NCBI GenBank assembly: GCA_002084765.1
Contig: NBMB01000037.1
Span: forward strand, 10,648 to 74,647
Reading direction: 5' to 3'
From: Candidatus Cloacimonetes bacterium 4572_55
GTDB lineage: Bacteria > 4572-55
Length of the DNA: 64,000 nt
Shown here: piece after piece, positions 18,942 through 28,884 of the stretch
How the letters are laid out: every line of letters begins with the position of its first letter
How positions within the stretch are numbered: position 1 is the first letter of the stretch
Program-made: the position numbers and the translations under genes
Notes under the pieces: generated by a model
Told to the model about the DNA's origin: nothing
The model's database searches: none
Seen by the model: the letters and a program-made list of their open reading frames with translations, nothing else

Positions 18942-20426
18942 ATGAACGATAAAATGAGAGAGTTAGAAAAAAAATTGAAGGCAGGTGAGGGAAAAGCAAA
19001 TAATCTGGACGGAGTCGCCACATCCTGCTTCCACATCGGGCGTGAAAAGAAACAACAGAACGAGTTTGACACTGCCCTAATTTTTTTAAAACGAAGCAGG
19101 AAGTTGGCCAGGCAGGTTGGAGCAAAAAAGCGCGAGATGGAGAGCTGTCAACAGTTATATGAGATATATAAAGAGCAACATGAATACGAAAAAGCCTTTA
19201 ACTGCCTTCAGAATTACACTACCATAAAAGAGGATTTGTTTAACATTGAGAAGAGTAGGCAATTTGCTGAAATGCAAACCAAATATGAAGCCTGTCAGAA
19301 GGAGAAAGAAGCTGAGATCTATCGCGAGAAGAATGCGGAATTGGAACGGAAAATAGTTAAAAATAAGCTGGTTGAGGAAAAACTCCGCAAGTTGTCCCGG
19401 GCCGTGGAGCAATCGGCCAGCACCATCGTTATCACCGATCATAAGGGAACCATTGAGTTTGTCAACCCAGCCTTTACTCGCATCACTGGCTATACCTATA
19501 ATGAAGCCCTCGGACAAAACCCGCGCGTTTTAAAATCCGACAAACATCCGCCGAAATTTTACCAGAATATGTGGCAAACCCTGATGCGCGGCGATGTGTG
19601 GGCAGGTGAGATGGTCAATAAGAGGAAAAATGGCGATCTGTACTGGGAAAATGCCACCATCTCTCCGATCAAAAATGCGAATGGAGAAGTTACGCATTAT
19701 GTGGCAGTTAAAGAAGATATCACCAAACGTAAGCTGGCTGAAGAAGCAGTCCATAAGGCACATGCCGAGTTAGTCAAAAAGAACGCGGAAATTGAAAAGG
19801 AGAGAAAAAAATCGGATACGTTGCTGCTTAATATTCTACCAGCAAAAGTTGCTGAGGACTTGAAGGAGTCAGGCAAAACCGAGCCACAGGCTTTTGATGA
19901 TGTGACTGTGTTCTTCTCTGATTTTGCCTCTTTTACGCAGATTTCATCAATGATTCAGCCAAAATATCTTATTGGGGAGCTAAGCCGCATATTCACCGCT
20001 TTTGATGAGATTATGGAAAAGCATGACTGCGAGAGGATCAAAACCATCGGCGACGCTTATCTTGCCGTTTGCGGCATGCCGGAGCCCAATCCGAATCATG
20101 CCGGCAACATGATTCGCGCTGCCATTGATATTATCCATTATCTGCAAACGCGCAATCAGGAAAGCGATCTTGAATGGTTGACCCGGATCGGCATCCACTC
20201 AGGTCCTGTGGTCGGCGGCATCGTTGGCGTCAAGAAGTATATCTACGATGTTTTCGGCGATACGATCAACACGGCATCGCGCATGGAAAGCCACTCCCAG
20301 CCCATGCGTATCAATGTTTCCGGGGAAACATATAGGCTTGTTAAAAAGGATTTTCATTTTATGCTTAGAAAGTCGATACTGGTTAAAGGCAAGGGCAAGA
20401 TGGATATGTATTATGTCAAGGAGTAA
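18942..20426 (+). CDS. TPR-PAS class III adenylate/guanylate cyclase
   Basis: A soluble 494-residue signalling enzyme. The N-terminus has about two TPR helices pairs and a coiled linker (FAEMQTKYEACQKEKEAEIY), then a PAS domain at about 155-265 (FTRITGYTYNEALGQNP, WENATISPI), a short coiled coil, and a cyclase domain from about 300. The metal-binding Asp residues are in VFFSDFASF and TIGDAYLAVCG. Lys in ERIKTIGDAY and Asp in FGDTINTASRM are the pair associated with ATP rather than GTP, so cAMP is the likely product. ATG 18942 follows GAAAGGG by six bases; the upstream TTG at 18936 is inside that spacer. No cAMP receptor is next to it. Confidence 0.9.
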   Translation: MNDKMRELEKKLKAGEGKANNLDGVATSCFHIGREKKQQNEFDTALIFLKRSRKLARQVGAKKREMESCQQLYEIYKEQHEYEKAFNCLQNYTTIKEDLFNIEKSRQFAEMQTKYEACQKEKEAEIYREKNAELERKIVKNKLVEEKLRKLSRAVEQSASTIVITDHKGTIEFVNPAFTRITGYTYNEALGQNPRVLKSDKHPPKFYQNMWQTLMRGDVWAGEMVNKRKNGDLYWENATISPIKNANGEVTHYVAVKEDITKRKLAEEAVHKAHAELVKKNAEIEKERKKSDTLLLNILPAKVAEDLKESGKTEPQAFDDVTVFFSDFASFTQISSMIQPKYLIGELSRIFTAFDEIMEKHDCERIKTIGDAYLAVCGMPEPNPNHAGNMIRAAIDIIHYLQTRNQESDLEWLTRIGIHSGPVVGGIVGVKKYIYDVFGDTINTASRMESHSQPMRINVSGETYRLVKKDFHFMLRKSILVKGKGKMDMYYVKE

Positions 20427-20525
20427 TGGTCAGAAGTAGAGGGATGTTGATGAATGCGTTAAAAAAAATTGGATAGAACGCGCAGACGCGCGATAAATAG
20501 TGAAAAAAAAGTAAAGGAGGCTGAA

Positions 20526-23500
20526 ATGCAGACTGCATTTATGATTATGTTAGTGACTATTGGCTTAGTTTTTATGGGCGTCCTGATCGGAATAACCCAA
20601 TCCGATAATGTGCCGTTCAATAAGGAAACCGCGGACGGGACCGCGGATTTTTCGGTATCTAAGGAACATATTCAAGTTACGCCGAAAGATGGGCGTTTAT
20701 ACGTCAAACTGCCTGTGAACCAGGAGGGAAATCACCCCATTTCCGGATCGTTAAGGGTGCGGATTCTGGATGAAAAGGACGAGGCGGTCACGGTAAAAAC
20801 AGGTGCTCGGACAGTTCCGGTCGGGACATCATGGCTGGAGATTGATCCGGAGAGCGACATCCCGATCGATGAACTGATCTATCATCGATTGAGCTATGAA
20901 TTTCAATGGGATAAGGGGCGACATAAAGGGATCATCTCACTGTCGCGCATACTGGCTCAACTGGAGATTCGGGCTGTGGGGCAGTCAGAATTTTATGCGG
21001 GGGGACCGGCTTCGATCCGATTAATTCTGTCGGATCACAGCTCCAAACAGCCCGTGTCTGAAGCGCAAACAACGATCGCTCTTCTTCAGGAAGATAAGGT
21101 AGTCGCTCAGCTCTTCAGCGGCGAGACAAACGAAAATGGCACAATTGACGCTTCATTCGATCTCCCGTCCGACCTGGAGCCGCGGGATTATCGATTGGAG
21201 ATCAAAGCGGTCTCGGAGCAGGGACAAGATCGGCTGGTCCAACCGATTCGGATCAAGCGGGGGTTTCAGATCATGCTCACCACGGACAAACCGCTCTATC
21301 AGCCCGGACAGTTGATCCATATTCGCTCCCTGACACTGCAAAAACCGACGCTCCAGTCCGCAGACAAGGAGCCGATTCTCATCGAAGTAGAGGACTCGAA
21401 AGGGAATAAGGTCTTTAAACGCCCGCTGGAGACAGACGCGTTCGGAATCGCCGCTGCGGATTTTCAACTGGCAGACGAGATCAATATGGGGACGTATAAG
21501 ATTCGGGCGCAGTTGGGCAATACCGTGTCGGAGAAAAGCGTGAATGTGGAACGCTATGTTTTGCCGAAATTCAATATCAATTTCAAACCGGACAAGGATT
21601 TTTATCAACCTGGCGACAAGATGACCGGAGAGATCACCGCGGATTATTTTTTCGGCAAGCCCGTGGATCAAGGTAAGGTCGAGGTGACTTTGAGCAAATT
21701 CGACGTCGGATTTGAGGAGTTTGCCCGTATTTCCGGTCAGATCCAAGGGGGCGTGTATCGCTTTGATACCCGGTTGCCAGACTACTTTGTGGGGCAACCG
21801 CTGGAACAGGGCGGGGCGTTTGTGCAGATCAATCTCAAAGTCACGGACAGCGCAGATCATACGCAAGAAAAATCCGAGATGGTAAAGGTGGCAAAAAATC
21901 CGTTGATCATCCATCTGGTTCCGGAGAGCGGGTCTCTTGCCCCATCTATAGAAAATCGGGTCTACGCGCTGGTGAGTTACCCGGATGGAAGTCCGGCTCA
22001 GGTCGATCTGAATGTCTCGTCAGAAGGCGCGGATATGCTCGACGCGCATGGCAAGGTGGCTCGGAAAAAACCGATCATTTTCCAAACCGATGAAAGTGGG
22101 ATCGTCGAAATTTCCATCACTCCGACGTCGGATCGTGTCCAGTTGAACCTGACCGCTCGGGATAAACAGGGACAGACTGGCACGATTACATTTAACTCTA
22201 AATTTCTGAAAACTGGGCAGGAGTCGATCCTGCTTCGACCGGATAAAGCGATATATCGGGTCGGAGAGACCATGAATCTGACAGCATTTACAACACGCCA
22301 AAATGGAGTGGTTTACATCGATTTTGTCAAGGATCGCCAGACTGTTTTGACTCGCTCTGTGAAGCTGGAGAATGGCAGAGCTGAGATGAATCTGGACATC
22401 CCGGCGGAGCTGTCCGGCAATGTCCGAGCCACCGCGTACGTGATTGGAAAATCTGGCTCTATTATTCGGGATTGGCGGCTGATCTATATTGGCGAAGCCA
22501 CAGACCTGGTGATCAAAACAGAGAAAAAATTGGGCAAAAAAAGCGATGAAAACGCGGTTTTTTATCACCCAGGAAATGATGTGGAGCTTGAATTTGAGGT
22601 GACCGATGGAGAAGGTCATCCGGTTTTTGCCGCATTGGGTATTCAGATTGTTGACGAGGCGGTTTTTGCTCTTTCTGAGATGCAACCCGGTCTGGAAAAG
22701 GTCTATTTCCGTCTGGAAAAGGAGATTATGGAGCCTCGTTATGAGATTCACGGGTTTACACCAAAAGATATTGTAAAAACCTCCCGTGATAAAAATAAAG
22801 CGGAATCAAACCGGCAACGAGCCGCATCCATCCTGCTTGCGTCCGTGGAGGACTTTGAGCCATTTTTGTTAGACGTGAACTCCTTTGCTAAGCGTAAGGC
22901 ACTTATCCACAAAAAAGCGCGTGAGGTTTTTATGGTCAAGATCAATAAAATCTCGAACGCGTTGAGCGAATATACAGAAAAATATAACGCAGTTCCGACC
23001 AAAAAAGAGGGGTGGGCAAAGCTGATTGTGGAAAAAATGTTGACTCAGGATGATCTGATCGACCCGTGGGGCAACCCGCTTCAGTTTAATTTCTATTCCG
23101 ATGTGATGAACTATTTCTATGTGGGCAGTTGGGGACCGGATGAAAAAAAGGGCTCGCTCGACGATCTGACTCATGAAATCTATGTGGAATGGAAAGGCGA
23201 AAAAAAGGGCAGTTTTTGGGAAAAATGGTTCGGCTGGATGAATTTTGCCAAAGGCGAAAAACGGCTCTTCCAAGCCAGAGTCGGAAATATGGATATGGAG
23301 GGCGATATGATGATGATGGAGATGAGCGACGCCGCGCCTCCAGGAGCAATAAAAAATATGAAGGAACAAGATGGTGGTGGCGGCGGCGGTGAAAAGCAGG
23401 TTCGGGTGCGCCAATATTTCCCGGAGACTCTGCTCAATGTCCCCTCCTTAATCACTGACAGGAACGGCAGAGCCAGCCTGAATTTCAAGATTGCCGACTC

Positions 23501-25526
23501 GATCACGGACTGGCGTATCACCGGAATGGCAAATTCTCAGAGCGGGCAGTTGGGAAGTATGACCGAATCGTTGCGCTGTTTCCAGGACTTTTTTATTGAT
23601 ATTGATCTGCCAGTCAGCTTGACGCAGAATGACCGAGTTTCGATCCCGATTGCAGTCTATAATTATCTTCCCACGTCCCAAGAAGTGCGCTTACAGATGG
23701 AGCCGGGAGACTGGTTTGAGATCGACTCCAATGCTGAAAAAGTTTTGGCGATCGACTCTGGCGAGGTTGGCGTGGTCTATTTCCCGATTCGCGTGGTGAA
23801 AATCGGGCTGCATGCGTTGACTCTGTATGGTCACGGGGAGAAAATGAGCGACGCAGTCAAGCGCACAATCGAGGTGATACCGGATGGCAAGGAATTTTTG
23901 ATCAATGTGGACAATAGGGTGCAGGCGACTGGGGACGGTTCCGGCGAGGGGAAGGTCAAACAGAGAATTTATATCCCGGAAGGAGCGATCCCGGATGCAA
24001 GCAAGATATTTGTCAAGGTCTATCCGGGCGCGTTCAGCCAATTGGTCGAGGGTCTGGACGCTATTTTTGGCATGCCTTTTGGATGTTTCGAGCAGACCTC
24101 CTCGGTGACATATCCCAATGTGTTGGCGTTGGATTATCTGCGATCGTCCGGGAAATCTGTTCCTGAGATTGAGATGCAGGCAGAGGAATATATCAATCTC
24201 GGATATCAACGGCTGCTCAGCTTCGAGGTGGACGGCGGTGGATTTGAGTGGTTCGGAAACGCTCCGGCAAATCAATTGTTGACCGCGTACGGATTGATGC
24301 AATTTCACGACATGAATAAGGTGTACGAGATTGATCCCGCGGTCATAAAGCGCACTCAGAACTGGTTGGTCAGCCGGCAGTCCAGCGATGGATCATGGGG
24401 ACCGGACAAGCAATATCTCCATCTGGAAAGCTGGGGACGGATCAAGGACTCGAACCTGATGATCACCGCGTATGTGGCCTGGGCTTTAGCGGAGAGCGAC
24501 TATCGCGGATCTGCGTTAGATAAAGCACTGACATATATTCGCAACAATTTGGATAAAGCGGAAGACCCTTATGTGATGGCGTTTATTGCCAACGCACTTG
24601 TGACTGTTGATAAAAATCACGGCTCTACTAATGAGATATTTGATCAAATCCTTCAGGCAAAAATAGAGCGGGACGATCAAATATTTTGGGAGACGCATCT
24701 GAATACGGCTTGCTATTCCCATGGCGACGGCGCGAATCTGGAGACCACTGCGATGATCGCTCAAGCGATGTTGAAATGGGGCAAGCATAGCCAAACGACG
24801 AACAAAGTGTTGAACTATATTGTGGCACAAAAATCTCCGAACGGAATTTGGCAAACGACTCAGGCGACGATCATGAGCCTCAAGGCACTGCTCATGTCCA
24901 TCGCATCGGCGAACAGCGATATTGCCGCGGATGTACGGGTGATTATCAATGGCGAAGACGCAGAGACGCTGGAGATCAGAGCCGAGGACGCGGATGTAAT
25001 GCGGTTGGTCGATCTGAAACAGCAGACCTTGTCGGGCGAAAACTATGTGGAATTGCTCTTTACAGGAAGCGGCTCCATGATGTATTCTATTATCGGACGC
25101 TATTATCTGCCGTGGGACAATCCCGACGTTGCTCCGGGAGCCAGCCTGCTGAATATCCATGTGGCGTATGATAAGACTGAGCTTTCGACGGACGATCTTG
25201 TCACGGCTTCGGTTTCGGTGAAGATGACCGAGTCGGGACGGACTGATATGATTATTGTGGACCTGGGCATCCCCCCCGGTTTCGAGGTGATGAGCGGGGA
25301 TCTGGAAGAGCTTGTCGGCTCGCAAAATATTCAAAAATTTAGCTTAACGGGTCGTCAAATAATCATTTATATCGATAAGTTGGAAAGCGATAAGCCGGTT
25401 TTGTTTGATTATCGGTTGCGGGCAAAGTATCCGATCACAGCGCAAAGTCGGTCGAGCAGAGTCTATGAATATTATAATCCTGACGTCCAGGATATAGTCG
25501 AGCCGGAAGAGCTGAAAATTCATTGA
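20526..25526 (+). CDS. Alpha-2-macroglobulin family protein with a GspG pseudopilin-like insert
   Basis: A 1666-residue protein with an N-terminal membrane segment (about residues 5-24, no lipobox) and a periplasmic body. It has repeated macroglobulin MG domains (LTTDKPLYQPGQLIHIR, LRPDKAIYRVGETM), an A2M core (RVRQYFPETLL, TDRNGRASL) and a thioester domain with CFEQ, the reactive Cys at residue 1187 in MPFGCFEQTSS. Bacterial A2M traps attacking proteases. Between the MG region and the A2M core, at about residues 790-895, lies a segment with the order and motifs of the type II secretion pseudopilin GspG (KYNAVPTKKEG, LIDPWGNPLQF, VGSWGPDEKKG). A Met-rich, then Gly-rich linker follows, where the bait region is expected. 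Start is ATG with AAAGGAGG; an upstream TTG at 20469 is not supported. No pbpC neighbour. Confidence 0.92.
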   Translation: MQTAFMIMLVTIGLVFMGVLIGITQSDNVPFNKETADGTADFSVSKEHIQVTPKDGRLYVKLPVNQEGNHPISGSLRVRILDEKDEAVTVKTGARTVPVGTSWLEIDPESDIPIDELIYHRLSYEFQWDKGRHKGIISLSRILAQLEIRAVGQSEFYAGGPASIRLILSDHSSKQPVSEAQTTIALLQEDKVVAQLFSGETNENGTIDASFDLPSDLEPRDYRLEIKAVSEQGQDRLVQPIRIKRGFQIMLTTDKPLYQPGQLIHIRSLTLQKPTLQSADKEPILIEVEDSKGNKVFKRPLETDAFGIAAADFQLADEINMGTYKIRAQLGNTVSEKSVNVERYVLPKFNINFKPDKDFYQPGDKMTGEITADYFFGKPVDQGKVEVTLSKFDVGFEEFARISGQIQGGVYRFDTRLPDYFVGQPLEQGGAFVQINLKVTDSADHTQEKSEMVKVAKNPLIIHLVPESGSLAPSIENRVYALVSYPDGSPAQVDLNVSSEGADMLDAHGKVARKKPIIFQTDESGIVEISITPTSDRVQLNLTARDKQGQTGTITFNSKFLKTGQESILLRPDKAIYRVGETMNLTAFTTRQNGVVYIDFVKDRQTVLTRSVKLENGRAEMNLDIPAELSGNVRATAYVIGKSGSIIRDWRLIYIGEATDLVIKTEKKLGKKSDENAVFYHPGNDVELEFEVTDGEGHPVFAALGIQIVDEAVFALSEMQPGLEKVYFRLEKEIMEPRYEIHGFTPKDIVKTSRDKNKAESNRQRAASILLASVEDFEPFLLDVNSFAKRKALIHKKAREVFMVKINKISNALSEYTEKYNAVPTKKEGWAKLIVEKMLTQDDLIDPWGNPLQFNFYSDVMNYFYVGSWGPDEKKGSLDDLTHEIYVEWKGEKKGSFWEKWFGWMNFAKGEKRLFQARVGNMDMEGDMMMMEMSDAAPPGAIKNMKEQDGGGGGGEKQVRVRQYFPETLLNVPSLITDRNGRASLNFKIADSITDWRITGMANSQSGQLGSMTESLRCFQDFFIDIDLPVSLTQNDRVSIPIAVYNYLPTSQEVRLQMEPGDWFEIDSNAEKVLAIDSGEVGVVYFPIRVVKIGLHALTLYGHGEKMSDAVKRTIEVIPDGKEFLINVDNRVQATGDGSGEGKVKQRIYIPEGAIPDASKIFVKVYPGAFSQLVEGLDAIFGMPFGCFEQTSSVTYPNVLALDYLRSSGKSVPEIEMQAEEYINLGYQRLLSFEVDGGGFEWFGNAPANQLLTAYGLMQFHDMNKVYEIDPAVIKRTQNWLVSRQSSDGSWGPDKQYLHLESWGRIKDSNLMITAYVAWALAESDYRGSALDKALTYIRNNLDKAEDPYVMAFIANALVTVDKNHGSTNEIFDQILQAKIERDDQIFWETHLNTACYSHGDGANLETTAMIAQAMLKWGKHSQTTNKVLNYIVAQKSPNGIWQTTQATIMSLKALLMSIASANSDIAADVRVIINGEDAETLEIRAEDADVMRLVDLKQQTLSGENYVELLFTGSGSMMYSIIGRYYLPWDNPDVAPGASLLNIHVAYDKTELSTDDLVTASVSVKMTESGRTDMIIVDLGIPPGFEVMSGDLEELVGSQNIQKFSLTGRQIIIYIDKLESDKPVLFDYRLRAKYPITAQSRSSRVYEYYNPDVQDIVEPEELKIH

Positions 25527-25550
25527 TAGCTATATTCCGGTTTTGGAAAG

Positions 25551-25622
25551 CGCGTCGGGTTGTCATGCGGAAAGCATCCTTTTGGGGATAGACGAGACCT
25601 TTATAGAATGACGCCCGGCGCG
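25551..25622. repeat. Imperfect palindromic intergenic repeat (TGTCATGC...GAATGACG type)
   Basis: cgcgtcgggttgtcat at 25551-25566 pairs with atgacgcccggcgcg at 25608-25622 with two mismatches and one bulge. The interior (gcggaaagcatcc, then agacctttatagaatgac) resembles the TGTCATGCTGA...AGAATGACA family of palindromic repeats scattered between genes in many bacterial genomes. It sits just after the A2M stop codon and may also act in termination. A smaller stem, gtccgc/gcggac, lies at about 25701-25724. Confidence 0.6.
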
Positions 25623-25751
25623 TAGTATTCGTGGGATTGGTGATGCGATAGCCAAATTTGTGTGATCTCATATATGACTATCGCCGACTTCCATATTGAT
25701 GTCCGCTGCTCTCCTGTGGCGGACGATAAATTTTAAATTAGGAGTACTTAG

Positions 25752-28700
25752 ATGGAAAATATTTCTGTAATTAAAAACGGAACTGCCAAGCAATCTGAAA
25801 TACACAAGAGATTGTCAAATATTGGACCAGAGATAGCTGCATTCTACTATGATGCGATTCTTATTTCCAAATCAAATCAATTTAAAACGGTATCGAACCT
25901 ATTAGGTCACTTAGCCCGTGAAATTGATAGTGGTTTAAGAGATATTCTTGAGGAAGAATCTCAAAAGGACGAAATTCAAAAAAAGTTGAGTTCGGAAGAA
26001 ATTCAAGGAAATTTTGATTTTAAAAAATTTGTTGACGATTCTTGTAAAGAATTAAAAAAATCTAAAGGGCCTATTGCTTCAATACTTCCATCATTCGATT
26101 TAGAAAAACTTGTTGACGATTATTGTGATAAATTAAAAAAATCTAAAGGGCATATTGCTTCAATACTTTCATCATTAGATACAGATTTAGACTCGAAACT
26201 CGCTAAAGATTGGATTTTAATAGTGATCCTATTCCATAAATATGCTCATCGTCATGGAGCATGGAAAGATGTACGTCCACCTGATGCTATGAAAAAGTTA
26301 TGGGGAGAATGGGAAGAAGTGCTATACGAAATCATCGAAATCATCGACGATTTTTATTGTACCATGGAAAAGAGCATAGAAAAAATCCGAAAATCTAAGA
26401 AGTCCAAAATTCCTGAAAAACTAAAAAGTTTTCTCAAACGTCAATCCCGCCGTCGTTACTTTTTCAGAACGTTGAAGCAAACTGGGGAATCAACTTTTTG
26501 GCTTAAACATTTACATGAAGCTGGCTACTTTAAACCTAATTTGAATTCAGAACCAGTAGAAAACGACCACATACTAAGCTCGGATGTATTTGGTTATTTA
26601 GAGCATGTTGCCATTGAGAATCAAAAAAGCTCTTCCAAAGAAATATCGGACTGTTTAACTGAAATCGTAAATGATATTGTTGATTATCGAAAAAAAACCG
26701 GTGAGCGAATTAAGAATCCACTTACCGATTGGTTTCTTATTGAAATAATTTTTAGACTCCCTATTAATTCCATTTCTGAGGATCATATAAAATTCACTGT
26801 AGCTTCACTTCCCCAATTAAGGCACGTAGCTTTTTCTGTGATCGAAGAATTAATTTTTCCCACATTGATTGCAAAAAAAAAGGTGAGTTATCTTCTCCAG
26901 ATTTTGGAATTTGTGCTGGATGATCAAAAAGACACTAACCACCAGAGTCAAGTTCTTAAGGAAAATAGAGCAGAAATCGCCAAGTTGTGCCCGTTAGAGG
27001 CGGCAGAGATTGCAATAAAAAAAATAAATGCTTTAGAACTCTCGATTTACTGTATTCTGAACCCATTTGAATCTTCCTACCATGCAATATTATTTCTATT
27101 TTTGGAAGCTATGTATCAGGAAGCTGACCCCAAGGATATTAAGGATAAAGTTTCTCAATGGGCAAAAAGTGAGAAGTTTGTTTATATCCAATTGGCATGC
27201 GCTTTGATTAAATTTCACAAAGAATTACAATGTCTGCTGAATGAACCTAAGATTCAGGAAAGATATGAGGACTATGAACCATATAATTTCCAACCAGACT
27301 ATACGGGTAGTAGGGAGATTACTAATGATAACACTCTCCAGAATATGTCCAATTCTGAGATCGTAGATTATATCAATAATTTCAAAGGAGATCGTTATTT
27401 TAACATTGAAAATGCTTTTAGAAATTTAGTTGGTCAAAAACCATCTAAAATTACAGATGAGATTAAACTATTTCAATCCATATCACGGCGTTTCCAAGTT
27501 CAATTGCTTAGTGGTCTAAAACATGCTTGGAAAGAGGGTAAAACGTTTGATTGGGAGGCTCTGTTAGATTTCATATCTGGCATTATCAATTCTGATACAT
27601 TTTGGAAGGAGGAAGATGACCAGCCTATAAATGATCGAAATGATTTTTTAAAAGACGTCTCAAGACTTCTTGAAGAGGGACTCAAGGATGATAAGCATGC
27701 TTTTGATCCAAAATTATTGCCAATTGCCGAAAAAATTCTTTTTCAGATTGCGAGGAACCTTGAATCAGACAGAGGAAGCTCTGACATTAGCGACATTCAA
27801 ACAGACTTATTCAATTCGCCGAAAGGAGTTCTTTTTTCAGCAATGGTCAGTTATTCTCTTCGATGTGCGCGGCTAAATAAAAAAGCCCAAAGTGAGCGAT
27901 GGACTGATTCTATAAGAATAGATTTTACAAAACGATTAGATACTGAAAAGGAATCGGCATTTATATTTGTATCAACTTTGGGTTTCTATTTAAATACCTT
28001 GTGGTATCTTGATAAAGAATGGATCAGAAAAAATATTTCCAATATTTTTCCGATCAATAATTTTCTATATTGGAAGGCATCCTTTTCCTCCTATTTAATC
28101 GGGTATCGACTTTTAACCGGGTATCGATTTCAAAAAGACATCTACGAGCTACTCAAATCCAAAGGACACTACCGCAAAGCGCTCAAAGAGTTGGATGATA
28201 AAACCGATAAAGAATTAGTGGATCACATTTGTAATGGATACTTGGAAGACTGGGAAAGTCTAGATGATCCCAACTCGTCTATTTCTTTTTTGGCTCAAGA
28301 ACTAAATCCGACCCGTTTATCAAAAGTTCTTTGGTTCTTTCTAGACTATCCCGAGAAGGAAAAAATAAAATCCAAAGTGAAACCGCTTTGGAAAGCAATA
28401 CTTGACAGGATGGATAAAGAAAAGATGGATACAGAGCTATCGGAATTGCGAGCTAATTTGTCTAACTGGTTGGTTTTTATAGATGAAATAGATGACCAGA
28501 TTTATGAATGGCTCAAATTGTCTGTAAAATCATTTAGTAGAAAAAACCACTATCACTTTACTGATCGATTTATTAAGGCACTCGCTGACAAGGTCGAGAG
28601 GTTTCCGGAAAAGGTTGGTAAAATTTATCTTGAAATTTTGAATAAAGAAATTTTCCCCCGTGATCCAGAAGAAGAAATTGAAAAGATAGCCAGAACTATA

Positions 28701-28811
28701 TTTTCGAGCCCTTACCACAAGTTCGCTCTTAAAATATGCAATATGTACGGGGAAAATGGGCATGATTTTCTACGTAACCTCTACGAATCGCACAAACAAA
28801 AACAAAATTAG
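25752..28811 (+). CDS. Large helical protein of unknown family, possibly defence-related
   Basis: A 1019-residue protein I do not recognise. It has no signal peptide or membrane segment, is very rich in Lys, Glu, Ile and Leu, and appears all-helical. The first 60 residues (IGPEIAAFYYDAIL, LLGHLAREIDSGLRDIL) and the motif HKYAHRHGAWKDVRPP near residues 163-178 look like a distinct N-terminal helical domain with a conserved His/Arg cluster, reminiscent of HEPN-like helical domains. The remainder looks like HEAT-type helical repeats. A 27-residue unit is duplicated near residue 95. The gene is far more AT-rich than the A2M and murB genes on either side, which suggests transfer. TAGGAG lies seven bases before ATG. 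Defence is a guess from composition and architecture only. Confidence 0.6.
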   Translation: MENISVIKNGTAKQSEIHKRLSNIGPEIAAFYYDAILISKSNQFKTVSNLLGHLAREIDSGLRDILEEESQKDEIQKKLSSEEIQGNFDFKKFVDDSCKELKKSKGPIASILPSFDLEKLVDDYCDKLKKSKGHIASILSSLDTDLDSKLAKDWILIVILFHKYAHRHGAWKDVRPPDAMKKLWGEWEEVLYEIIEIIDDFYCTMEKSIEKIRKSKKSKIPEKLKSFLKRQSRRRYFFRTLKQTGESTFWLKHLHEAGYFKPNLNSEPVENDHILSSDVFGYLEHVAIENQKSSSKEISDCLTEIVNDIVDYRKKTGERIKNPLTDWFLIEIIFRLPINSISEDHIKFTVASLPQLRHVAFSVIEELIFPTLIAKKKVSYLLQILEFVLDDQKDTNHQSQVLKENRAEIAKLCPLEAAEIAIKKINALELSIYCILNPFESSYHAILFLFLEAMYQEADPKDIKDKVSQWAKSEKFVYIQLACALIKFHKELQCLLNEPKIQERYEDYEPYNFQPDYTGSREITNDNTLQNMSNSEIVDYINNFKGDRYFNIENAFRNLVGQKPSKITDEIKLFQSISRRFQVQLLSGLKHAWKEGKTFDWEALLDFISGIINSDTFWKEEDDQPINDRNDFLKDVSRLLEEGLKDDKHAFDPKLLPIAEKILFQIARNLESDRGSSDISDIQTDLFNSPKGVLFSAMVSYSLRCARLNKKAQSERWTDSIRIDFTKRLDTEKESAFIFVSTLGFYLNTLWYLDKEWIRKNISNIFPINNFLYWKASFSSYLIGYRLLTGYRFQKDIYELLKSKGHYRKALKELDDKTDKELVDHICNGYLEDWESLDDPNSSISFLAQELNPTRLSKVLWFFLDYPEKEKIKSKVKPLWKAILDRMDKEKMDTELSELRANLSNWLVFIDEIDDQIYEWLKLSVKSFSRKNHYHFTDRFIKALADKVERFPEKVGKIYLEILNKEIFPRDPEEEIEKIARTIFSSPYHKFALKICNMYGENGHDFLRNLYESHKQKQN
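26031..26180 (+). repeat. 81-bp in-frame tandem duplication inside the 1019-residue gene
   Basis: The stretch starting gttgacgatt at 26031 recurs at 26112 with few substitutions. It encodes two copies of VDDxCxxLKKSKGxIASILxSxD, a 27-residue period. Near-identity in DNA means the duplication is recent or is being homogenised. Confidence 0.9.
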
Positions 28812-28884
28812 GATCAAGGAACCCCTTGACGGGAGTCGCGCAAATTTGTTGACAAATTCAGACACAGATACTTGAATCCAAATT

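Noticed and set aside
20469-20525. N-terminal extension of A2M from a TTG start
   Set aside because: A strong AAAGGAGG sits just before ATG 20526 and the extension would displace the membrane segment from the N-terminus.
21153-21914. Long minus-strand ORFs inside the A2M gene, here and at 22020-22751, 23691-24308 and 24516-25334
   Set aside because: All are antisense to a well-supported coding frame with clear domain motifs.
28812-28884. Terminator between the unknown gene and murB
   Set aside because: A six-pair hairpin (tcaagg/ccttga) is present, but it has no T tract on either strand.
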